From Lichenicoccus sp965277665 (GTDB lineage Bacteria > Pseudomonadota > Alphaproteobacteria > Acetobacterales > Acetobacteraceae): a stretch of 64,000 nt of DNA. The translations under genes were made by a program, and so were the position numbers. Below, piece by piece: positions 44,334 to 54,327 of the stretch. The stretch is from positions 744,001 through 808,000 of the forward strand of contig NZ_OZ255835.1 in assembly GCF_965277665.1 (NCBI RefSeq). Reading direction: 5' to 3'. The notes beneath the pieces were generated by a model. It was not told the origin of the DNA. It saw nothing but the letters and a program-made list of their open reading frames with translations, and did no database searches. Each line of letters opens with the position of its first letter. The first letter of the stretch is position 1.

Positions 44334-44747
44334 ATGGGCAGCCAGACTGGAGAAGAGATCGGCAAGGCGGGCGAGGAGCTGTTCCGCGAAAAGCTGACCT
44401 CCGAGCAGTTCCGCATCCTGCGCGAGCATGGCACCGAGCGCGCCGGCACCAGCCCGCTGAACTACGAGAAGCGCGACGGGCTCTACCACTGCGCCGCCTG
44501 CGGCAACGCGTTGTTCAAGTCCGACGCCAAGTACGAGAGCGGCAGCGGCTGGCCCTCCTTCTACGCGCCGATCGAGGGTGCGGTGCAGACCCTGGCCGAC
44601 AACAGCCTGTTCATGCGACGCATCGAGGTGCAGTGCGCGCAGTGCAAGAGCCATCTGGGCCACGTCTTCCCGGACGGCCCGCAGCCGACCGGCGAGCGCT
44701 ACTGCATGAACGGGCTGGCACTGGATTTCGATCCGGCCGGCCCATAG
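44334..44747 (+). CDS. msrB: Methionine-R-sulfoxide reductase MsrB
   Basis: A 137-aa enzyme reducing methionine-R-sulfoxide in oxidised proteins. The structural zinc cysteines are present as two CxxC pairs (CAAC and CAQC). The catalytic cysteine is in GERYCMNGLAL, and the GSGWPSFY and HLGHVFPDG motifs are intact. A clear AGGAGA Shine-Dalgarno precedes the ATG. The absence of a signal peptide places it in the cytoplasm. It stands alone on the plus strand, followed by a double palindrome and then upp. Confidence 0.97.
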   Translation: MGSQTGEEIGKAGEELFREKLTSEQFRILREHGTERAGTSPLNYEKRDGLYHCAACGNALFKSDAKYESGSGWPSFYAPIEGAVQTLADNSLFMRRIEVQCAQCKSHLGHVFPDGPQPTGERYCMNGLALDFDPAGP

Positions 44748-44753
44748 TGCAGC

Positions 44754-44855
44754 AACCCAAACAGACCGGGCCGGTCTGTTTGGGTTAAAACCGCTCTATA
44801 TCAATGTCCTAGGGCACCTTTTAACCCAGACAAAGCTGCTCGCTTTGTCTGGGTT
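44754..44855. repeat. Double palindrome, about 100 bp
   Basis: Left palindrome: AACCCAAACAGACCGG (44754-44769), one base, and the exact complement through 44786. Right palindrome: AACCCAGACAAAGC (44823-44836), five bases, and the exact complement through 44855. The inner flanks GGGTTAAAA and TTTTAACCC are also inverted, so the unit is symmetric and begins and ends with AACCCA/TGGGTT. The 36 bp between the two palindromes has no recognisable feature. It fills most of the msrB-upp gap. It could be a transcript end for msrB, a leader structure for upp, or a small non-autonomous element. Confidence 0.85.
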
Positions 44856-44875
44856 GGTGCATTAGCCTCTGCCGC

Positions 44876-45526
44876 ATGATCCCATCGGACAGGCTCCCGG
44901 GAAAGCTGCTGGTGCTGGATCATCCACTGGTCCGGCACAAGCTGACGCGGCTGCGCCAGGCCGGCACCTCGACCGCCGGCTTCCGGCGGCTGACGCGCGA
45001 GATCAGCCTGCTGATGGCGTACGAGGCGACCCGCGACCTGCCGCTCGAGGCGGTCGAGATCGAGACCCCGCTGGAGCGCACCACCGGGCACCTGCTGTCG
45101 GGCAAGAAGCTCTGCTTCGTCTCGATCCTGCGCGCCGGCAATGGCATCCTGGACGGCATGCTCGACCTGGTGCCGGCGGCCCGGGTCGGCCATGTCGGGC
45201 TGTATCGCGACCATGTCACCCTGGAGCCGGTCGAGTACTACCTCAAGCTGCCCGACGACATGGCCGAGCGGCTCTGCATCGTCGTCGATCCGATGCTGGC
45301 CACCGGGCACAGCGCGATCGCCGCCGTCGATCGCCTGAAGTCGGCCGGCGCGCGGCAGATCAGCTTCGTCTGCCTGCTGGCCGCCCCCGAGGGCGTGCAG
45401 CGCTTCCATGCCGCGCACCCGGACGTGAAGCTGATCACCGCGGCGATCGACCGCGAACTGGACGCCAACGGCTACATCCGCCCCGGGCTGGGCGATGCCG
45501 GCGACCGCCTGTTCGGGACCAAGTAG
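44876..45526 (+). CDS. upp: Uracil phosphoribosyltransferase
   Basis: A 216-aa salvage enzyme making UMP from uracil and PRPP. The PRPP-binding loop is VVDPMLATGHSA, the N-terminal HPLVRHKLTRLR and the SILRAGNGILDGM segment are conserved, and the uracil-binding C-terminus is ANGYIRPGLGDAGDRLFGT. There is no clear Shine-Dalgarno before the ATG, and a strong palindrome ends 20 nt upstream. It complements the de novo genes pyrB and carA/carB in this window. Confidence 0.96.
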   Translation: MIPSDRLPGKLLVLDHPLVRHKLTRLRQAGTSTAGFRRLTREISLLMAYEATRDLPLEAVEIETPLERTTGHLLSGKKLCFVSILRAGNGILDGMLDLVPAARVGHVGLYRDHVTLEPVEYYLKLPDDMAERLCIVVDPMLATGHSAIAAVDRLKSAGARQISFVCLLAAPEGVQRFHAAHPDVKLITAAIDRELDANGYIRPGLGDAGDRLFGTK

Positions 45527-45583
45527 CCGAAACCACCCCGTGCCGCCTCCGTTGTCTGCCGACAGCAACGGGGAGATTTCCTA

Positions 45584-45814
45584 ATGGCGGACCATGTCTA
45601 TCGCGTGACCGAACTGGTCGGCTCGTCGGAAACCAGCATCGAGGCCGCCATCCAGGCTGCGATCAGCAAGGCCGCCAACACCGTGCGGCACATGCGCTGG
45701 TTCGAGGTCACCGAGACGCGTGGCCATATCGAGAACAACAAGCTCAGCCACTACCAGGTGACGCTCAAGGTCGGCTTCGCGGTCGAGGACGACAACGTCC
45801 ACCTGGCACCGTAG
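45584..45814 (+). CDS. Dodecin flavoprotein
   Basis: A 76-aa member of the dodecin family, which assemble as hollow dodecamers that bind riboflavin or FMN in the cytoplasm. The beta-alpha-beta-beta layout is visible (VYRVTELVGSSETSIEAAI, then a helix, RWFEVTETRGHIE and HYQVTLKVGFAVE), including the flavin-stacking Trp in MRWFEV. GGGGAG precedes the ATG by nine bases. It is probably a flavin buffer. It lies 57 bp after upp on the same strand. Confidence 0.94.
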   Translation: MADHVYRVTELVGSSETSIEAAIQAAISKAANTVRHMRWFEVTETRGHIENNKLSHYQVTLKVGFAVEDDNVHLAP

Positions 45815-45825
45815 AGGCTGTTGAA

Positions 45826-45960
45826 AACACCTGCTGCTGGCGATCCCCCTCTTTTTAAGGATGGGCGCCTTTCTTCCGCTCCGGTGTTCACAGCCGAAAA
45901 GGCTGCTTCGCTCCGGTGCTCGGAAAGTCACGCCGGCCGCGACCCCCATGCTTGAAAGTC
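45826..45960. repeat. Diverged solitary copy of the 162-bp repeat
   Basis: Shares with the 33.2-33.7 kb array the phrases GGCGATCCCCC...TTTT-AAGG, GGGCGCCTTTCT, and the hairpin phrase CAGCCGAAAAGGCTG with compensating stem changes against CGGCCGAAAAGGCCG. It lies between the stops of dodecin and ilvA, which converge. No gene is seen in this gap. Confidence 0.8.
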
Positions 45961-46009
45961 GGGAGGTCGCTCTCATCCAGCATCAGGCGTCTTGAACAGC
46001 CTCCCAGTG

Positions 46010-47206
46010 TCAAACTCTGCGCACCGTGTAGGTGGTGCGCAGAGCGGTCGCGATCTGCTCGGCATGCTGCGGGTCGCGCGCCTCGACCATGACCTCGAGC
46101 TCCGCCGCCTGCACGCTGGGGGCCGCGAACAGCCGCTGGTGCGACACCTCGATGATGTTGCCGCCGATCTCGCCGATGCGCGTGGCGATGTCGGCCAGAA
46201 CGCCGGGACGGTCCGGGATTTCCATCAGCAGGCGCAGCAGCCGCCCGTCCCGCAGCAGCGAGCGCAGCAGCGTGTTGGCGAGGATGCGGCTGTCGATGTT
46301 GCCGCCGCAGATCGGGATGCCGAGGCGTCGGCCGCGGAACCGCTCCGGATAGGTCAGCACGGCTGCAACCGCGGCTGCGCCGGCGCCCTCCGCGACCAGC
46401 TTGGCGCTTTCCGCCAGCAGCGTGATGGCGTCCTCCACGGCGCGCTCCGGAACGACCAGCATGCCGTCCACGCGCGCGCGGATCACCTCGAGCGGATGCC
46501 GCCCGACCATCATCACGGCGATGCCCTCGGCGATGGTCGAGCCGCCGGCGGAGGCGATCTCGTCGCCAGGATGCTGGCTCAGCGAGGCGTGGCTCTCGAC
46601 CTGCACGCCGATCACCTCGAGGCCGGGCCGCATGGCGTTCGCCACCGTGGCACAGCCCGAGATCAGGCCGCCGCCGCCCACGGGGATCACCAGGCAGTCG
46701 AGCGGTCCAGCGTCCTCCAGCATCTCAAGCCCGAGCGTGCCCTGGCCGGCCATCACCGCCGGATCGTCATAGGGATGCACAAAAACCCGGCCTTCGGTGG
46801 CGCACAGGGCGTCCGCATGCGCCATCGCCTCGGTGAAGTCGTTGCCATGCAGCACGACGCGCGCGCCCCACTGGGCCGTGCGCGTCACCTTCGCCGCCGG
46901 CGTGAAGCGCGGCATCACGATCACCGCGTCGATGCCGAGCAGGCTCGCATGCCGGGCCACGCCCTGGGCATGGTTGCCGGCCGAGACCGCGATCACCCCG
47001 CGGCGGCGCTCATCCGCGGTGAGCAGCGCCAGCTTGTTGGCCGCCCCGCGCTCCTTGAACGAGCCGATCGCCTGCAGGTTGTCGAGCTTGAGGGTGACGT
47101 GCGCGCCGGTCGCCCGCGACAGGGCCTCGGAGACGATGGTCGGCGTGCGCAGGATGTTGCCGCCGATCCGTCCCGCGGCCGCGACGACGTCGGCAAGTTC
47201 GATCAT
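46010..47206 (-). CDS. ilvA: Threonine ammonia-lyase (catabolic type, ACT domain)
   Basis: A 398-aa PLP enzyme converting threonine to 2-oxobutanoate and ammonia. The PLP lysine is in GSFKERGAANKL, the phosphate loop is VGGGGLISG and SAGNHAQGVA is intact. A single C-terminal ACT domain (LLRLLMEIPDRPGVLADIA) follows, shorter than the double regulatory domain of E. coli IlvA. Whether it serves isoleucine synthesis or degradation cannot be read here. Its ATG overlaps the greA stop by 1 nt (TGATG), indicating translational coupling. Confidence 0.92.
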   Translation of the reverse strand: MIELADVVAAAGRIGGNILRTPTIVSEALSRATGAHVTLKLDNLQAIGSFKERGAANKLALLTADERRRGVIAVSAGNHAQGVARHASLLGIDAVIVMPRFTPAAKVTRTAQWGARVVLHGNDFTEAMAHADALCATEGRVFVHPYDDPAVMAGQGTLGLEMLEDAGPLDCLVIPVGGGGLISGCATVANAMRPGLEVIGVQVESHASLSQHPGDEIASAGGSTIAEGIAVMMVGRHPLEVIRARVDGMLVVPERAVEDAITLLAESAKLVAEGAGAAAVAAVLTYPERFRGRRLGIPICGGNIDSRILANTLLRSLLRDGRLLRLLMEIPDRPGVLADIATRIGEIGGNIIEVSHQRLFAAPSVQAAELEVMVEARDPQHAEQIATALRTTYTVRRV

Positions 47207-47679
47207 CAGCCGTAGCTGATGCTCAGGATCTCGTAGCTGCGGTCACCGCCGGGGGCCGGGACCGAGATGCTGTCGCCCTTCTTCTTGCCGATGAGCGACT
47301 TGGCCAGCGGCGACGACACCGACAGCAGCCCCGACTTGATGTCGGCCTCATAGACGCCGACGATCTGGTAGGTTGCCTCCTTGTCGGTCTCCTCGTCCAC
47401 CAGGCTGACATGGGCGCCGAACTTGACGTGGTCGCCGGACAGCGTGTGCGGCTCGATCACCTCGACCGAGGACATGATCTCCTCGAGTTCCTGGATCCGA
47501 CCCTCGACGAAGGACTGCCGCTCGCGCGCTGCGTGGTATTCGGCATTCTCCGACAGGTCGCCGTGGCTGCGCGCCTCGGCGATGGCGCGGATGATCGACG
47601 GGCGCTCCTCGCCCTTCAGGCGCCGCAACTCATCTTCCAGCCGCTGCAGGCCGCGGCCCGTCATCGGAAATTTCTGCAA
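47206..47679 (-). CDS. greA: Transcription elongation factor GreA
   Basis: A 157-aa factor that enters the RNA polymerase secondary channel and triggers cleavage of backtracked transcripts. It has an N-terminal coiled coil with the acidic tip region (RSHGDLSENAEYHAARERQ) and a C-terminal FKBP-like domain (SSPLAKSLIGKKKGDSI). It follows carB by 84 bp and is coupled to ilvA. The pairing with carB is common in alphaproteobacteria. Confidence 0.96.
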   Translation of the reverse strand: MQKFPMTGRGLQRLEDELRRLKGEERPSIIRAIAEARSHGDLSENAEYHAARERQSFVEGRIQELEEIMSSVEVIEPHTLSGDHVKFGAHVSLVDEETDKEATYQIVGVYEADIKSGLLSVSSPLAKSLIGKKKGDSISVPAPGGDRSYEILSISYG

Positions 47680-47720
47680 AGCCGGTCCCCAAGGAATGCG
47701 ATCTCATCACAGCAGCAACC

Positions 47721-47748
47721 CCGGGACCGGATCCATCCAGGGTCCCGG
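47721..47748. terminator. Candidate terminator hairpin between carB and greA
   Basis: CCGGGACC (47721-47728) and GGTCCCGG (47741-47748) are perfect inverted repeats with a 12-nt loop, in the 84-bp carB-greA spacer. There is no U tract; it could terminate or attenuate transcription between the two genes. Confidence 0.4.
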
Positions 47749-47763
47749 TCCCGGCGGCTCCGC

Positions 47764-51021
<3,258 letters not shown>

Positions 51022-51033
51022 CGGGGAGGGCCT

Positions 51034-52236
51034 TCAGGAGGTGGAGCGGGGGGTGGCGGGGGGGACAGCCTGGATACGCGCCAGGAACTGCTCGAACAGC
51101 GGGACGGTGAAGGCGGTATCACCATGCGCGGGGCTGTAGATCACGCCCTTGCGTATCAGCCCGTCGCGCAGCGGCCCGACCGCCTGCACGCGGGCGCCCA
51201 GCCGCTGGGCGATGTTGCCGGACCGGTGGATGCCGGTGCCGCTCGCCGCCATTGCCTGGCAGTAGTCGCGCTCGCGCGGCGTCAGCCGGTCGTAGCGCAT
51301 GCGGAAGAAGCCGCTGTCGAGCATGGCGATCGCGCGACCGGTTGCGGCCTCGACGTCCGCCAGCTCGATCCGGTTGTCAGAAGCGGCGTTCCAGCTCTGG
51401 TAGCCCCATTCCTGTAGAAAATAGGGATAGCCCTCGGTGGTCGCGACGATTGCATCCAGCGCCGCATCGGTGAAGATGACGCCCTCCGCGCGGGCCGGCT
51501 CGAGCAGCGCCCGGCGCGCATCGGCCGGCGACAGCGCCCCCACCGCGATGAAGTCGAACAACCGCTCCGCGTAGGATTTCGAGCGACCGCTGAGCGCCAC
51601 CACCTGCGGCAGCCCGGCGGCGACGAGCACCACCGGCAACGCCTCCTGCATCACCCGGTGCAGGCTCATGATCAGGGCGCTCATGTCGCGCTCCCGCAGG
51701 TACTGGATCTCGTCGACGATGAGTGCGATCGCGACCTTGCGCGACGCGGCCGCCCGGCCAAGGGCCACGATCAGCTCGGGCAGGTCGGCTTCCAGGTCGC
51801 CGCTGTCGGCGGCGCCCACTTCCGGATCGACATCGAGCTGCAGCTCGGCATCGCCATAGCGCAGCGTCAGGCCGGAGGCGAAACTTTTGAGCACACGCAG
51901 GCCGCGCTTGACCTGCTCGCTGAGCGCGTCGAGCCGATCGAGATCGAGCAGCAGGCGGCGCAGGTGCGGCACCAGCAGCAGCGGCAGCGGCTTCTTCTCG
52001 TGCGCCTCGATCTGGCAGACCCGGTAGTGCAGGCCTTTCGCGATGTCGCCCACCTTGTTCAGGATCACCGTCTTGCCGACGCCGCGCAGGCCGATGGCGA
52101 TGAAGCTCTTGGCCGATCGCCCGGCGATGGCACGCTGGAACAGGATCCCGGCCTGTTCGAGCAGGGCCTCGCGGCCGACCAGTTCCGGCGGCGGAGCGCC
52201 GGCGCCTGGCGCAAACGGGTTGCGGATCGGGTCCAT
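51034..52236 (-). CDS. Orc1/Cdc6-like AAA+ ATPase between carA and carB
   Basis: A 400-aa P-loop ATPase. It has Walker A (GLRGVGKTVIL), Walker B with catalytic Glu (ALIVDEIQYL), a sensor-like VVLVAAGLPQV, a lid region (LSPADARRALLEPARAEGV) and a C-terminal winged-helix-like part (LTPRERDYCQAMAASG, then GPLRDGLIRKGVIYSP). The layout is that of the AAA_16/ORC-CDC6-like bacterial ATPases of unknown function. It is not part of the usual car operon. The 53-bp upstream spacer is unusually A/T-rich with a TATAC-type palindrome, consistent with its own promoter and possible later insertion. It could be an NTPase linked to mobile or defence functions; no partner is visible. Confidence 0.75.
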   Translation of the reverse strand: MDPIRNPFAPGAGAPPPELVGREALLEQAGILFQRAIAGRSAKSFIAIGLRGVGKTVILNKVGDIAKGLHYRVCQIEAHEKKPLPLLLVPHLRRLLLDLDRLDALSEQVKRGLRVLKSFASGLTLRYGDAELQLDVDPEVGAADSGDLEADLPELIVALGRAAASRKVAIALIVDEIQYLRERDMSALIMSLHRVMQEALPVVLVAAGLPQVVALSGRSKSYAERLFDFIAVGALSPADARRALLEPARAEGVIFTDAALDAIVATTEGYPYFLQEWGYQSWNAASDNRIELADVEAATGRAIAMLDSGFFRMRYDRLTPRERDYCQAMAASGTGIHRSGNIAQRLGARVQAVGPLRDGLIRKGVIYSPAHGDTAFTVPLFEQFLARIQAVPPATPRSTS

Positions 52237-52289
52237 ATAGAGAGTTTATCGTTGTATATCTTCTAGCGTCTATACATTTCTAATCTCCT
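52237..52289. promoter_or_regulatory. A/T-rich spacer before the ATPase gene
   Basis: A 53-bp gap between carA and the ATPase gene, far more A/T-rich than its surroundings. It contains TATAGAGAG, GTATATC and GTATAC-like words arranged as an imperfect palindrome around 52253-52276. It probably carries the ATPase gene promoter. Confidence 0.4.
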
Positions 52290-53687
52290 TCAACCTGTGC
52301 CTGGATGCCGGCCATCCATCAGCGCCACGAAGCGCTCGAACAGGTAGAAACTGTCCGAGGGTCCGGGGCTGGCTTCCGGATGGTACTGCACCGAGAAGGC
52401 CGGCAGCCGGTCGCTGGCGATGCCCTCGTTGCTGCCGTCGAACAGGCTGAGATGCGTGACCCGCACGTCGCCCGGCAGGCTCCTGTCGTCGACCGCGAAG
52501 CCGTGGTTCTGGCTGGTGATCTCGACGCGGCCGGTGGCGAGGTCACGCACCGGCTGGTTGGCGCCGCGATGGCCCTGGTCGAGTTTGTAGGTTCTCGCAC
52601 CTAGTGCGAGCGCCAGCAGTTGGTGGCCCAGACAGATGCCGAACACCGGCCTGCCGGCATCGAGCACGCCGCGGATCGCCGGCACGGCGTAGGCGGCGCT
52701 TGCCTGCGGGTCGCCAGGGCCGTTGGAGAGGAACACGCCGTCCGGGCGATGCGCCAGGATCTCGTTCGCGGTTGCGGTCGCCGGCACCACGATGACCTGG
52801 CAGCCGGCGGTGACCAGACAGCGCAGGATGTTGCGCTTGGCGCCGTAATCGACCGCGACCACCCGGTGCTTGCCGGATGGGCGCGTTCCGGGTGCCGCTT
52901 CTATGGTCCCGTCGCCCCAGTTCCAGACCCCTTCGCTCCATTCGTAGCTCTGCGTGCAGGACACCTCGCGGGCGAGGTCCATGCCCTCGAGCCCCGGCCA
53001 GGCGCGGGCCTGCTCCAGCAGGGCGGCGAGGTCGAACCGCCCGTCTTGCGGGTACGCCAGCACGCCGGTCTGCGGACCCTGCTCGCGTATCCGCACGGTG
53101 AGCGCCCTGGTATCGACGCCGCTGATGCCGGGGATGCCGCGCGACCTGAGCCAGCTATCCAGGGTGCGGGTGGCGCGCCAGTTCGACGGCTCGGTGAGGT
53201 CCTGCTTCACCACCAGCCCGCGCGCCGCGATGCCGGTCGCCTCCTCGTCCTCTGCGGTGGTGCCGACATTGCCGATATGCGGAAAGGTGAAGGTGATGAT
53301 CTGCCCGGCAAAGGAGGGATCGGTGAGGGTCTCCTGGTAGCCGGTCATGCCGGTCGAGAAGCAGACCTCGCCGATCCCTCCGGCGCCCGGGCCGGTATGG
53401 GCGCCGAAGCCGCGTCCCCACAGCACGCTGCCGTCGGACAGCACCAGGAGCGCGTCGGCACCCTCGGGTGGCGCGTCGGCGGCAGCGGTCGCGTCGGCGG
53501 TTGCTGCCTGCACCTGCAGGTCGTCCAGGCCGAGCCCGGTCGCGCGGCTGACTGCGCTCCAGTGCTTCGGCGGGATCGCGCGCGCCTGCCGCCACTTGCG
53601 CACCGCCTCGAGTCCGACACCGGTCAACCGCGCCGCGTTCTGCGTACCGCCCAGCCGCTCGATGATGGTCTCGACGCTGATCGCCAT
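52290..53687 (-). CDS. carA: Carbamoyl-phosphate synthase small subunit with N-terminal HTH
   Basis: A 465-aa glutaminase subunit that feeds ammonia to CarB. Residues about 1-57 form a helix-turn-helix-like domain (VETIIERLGGTQNAARLTG, then VRKWRQARAIPPKHWSAV), followed by an Ala-rich linker (58-75). The normal CarA follows: small N-domain from about residue 78, and the class I glutamine amidotransferase domain with catalytic Cys near 352 (FGICLGHQ) and the His/Glu pair in QYHPEAS. Ordinary CarA starts near residue 78, so the HTH is a real fusion. A domain of this kind is known to precede CarA and prenyltransferases in some Acetobacteraceae. Its function, perhaps autoregulation, is unknown. 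Confidence 0.93.
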   Translation of the reverse strand: MAISVETIIERLGGTQNAARLTGVGLEAVRKWRQARAIPPKHWSAVSRATGLGLDDLQVQAATADATAAADAPPEGADALLVLSDGSVLWGRGFGAHTGPGAGGIGEVCFSTGMTGYQETLTDPSFAGQIITFTFPHIGNVGTTAEDEEATGIAARGLVVKQDLTEPSNWRATRTLDSWLRSRGIPGISGVDTRALTVRIREQGPQTGVLAYPQDGRFDLAALLEQARAWPGLEGMDLAREVSCTQSYEWSEGVWNWGDGTIEAAPGTRPSGKHRVVAVDYGAKRNILRCLVTAGCQVIVVPATATANEILAHRPDGVFLSNGPGDPQASAAYAVPAIRGVLDAGRPVFGICLGHQLLALALGARTYKLDQGHRGANQPVRDLATGRVEITSQNHGFAVDDRSLPGDVRVTHLSLFDGSNEGIASDRLPAFSVQYHPEASPGPSDSFYLFERFVALMDGRHPGTG

Positions 53688-53847
53688 GCTGCTTCCCCGG
53701 CGGTGGTGACGGAGGCTATGTCCTAACAAGGCAAGCCCGAGGAAGGGAAGCGATGTGGCAGCATGGCTGGGAATTATTTTCCTTGATTTGTGAAACTCGG
53801 CCCCTTTTGGGAATAAAGTTCTCACCCGGCTTTGAAGGGTTCCAGCG

Positions 53848-54303
53848 ATGACGCTGCGCGCGCGTTTCACCGATGACACGAAGCTGGCGATGAAGGCAGG
53901 CGACACCGCGCGCGTCTCGACGCTGCGCATGATCCTCGCGCGGGTGAAGGATCTCGACATCGCCGCGCGGCCGAAGGGCGTGGAGCAGATCAGTGACGAC
54001 GAGATCGTCCCGGCACTGCGCAACATGGTCAAGCAGCGGTCCGAGTCGGCTTCGCTGTATCTCCAGGGTGGGCGGGGCGAACTGGCCGCCAAGGAAGCCG
54101 CCGAGATCGTCATCATCGAGGGCTACCTGCCGGCGCCGATGGACAGCGCGGCCCTGCAAGCGGCCGTGGAGTCGGCGGTGGCGGAAACCGGCGCGTCGGG
54201 CCTGCGCGACATGGGCCGGGTCATGGCGGCGCTGAAGGCGGCGCACGGGCCGGCCCTCGACATGGCGCGCGCCAAGGCGCTGGTGCAGGCGCGGCTCGCC
54301 TGA
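53848..54303 (+). CDS. yqeY: GatB/YqeY family protein
   Basis: A 151-aa protein of the YqeY family, related to the tail domain of GatB that contacts tRNA. It shows the family pattern: LRARFTDDTKLAMKAGD at the start, the DEIVPALRNMVKQRSES and GGRGELAAKEAAEIVI helices, and the C-terminal MGRVMAALKAAHG. GAAGGG lies nine bases before the ATG. It is divergent from carA across 160 bp that include A/T-rich promoter-like sequence. It opens the macromolecular-synthesis operon with dnaG and rpoD, taking the place rpsU has in E. coli. Confidence 0.93.
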   Translation: MTLRARFTDDTKLAMKAGDTARVSTLRMILARVKDLDIAARPKGVEQISDDEIVPALRNMVKQRSESASLYLQGGRGELAAKEAAEIVIIEGYLPAPMDSAALQAAVESAVAETGASGLRDMGRVMAALKAAHGPALDMARAKALVQARLA

Positions 54304-54327
54304 AACCGGTGCGTTGCAGGACCAGAG

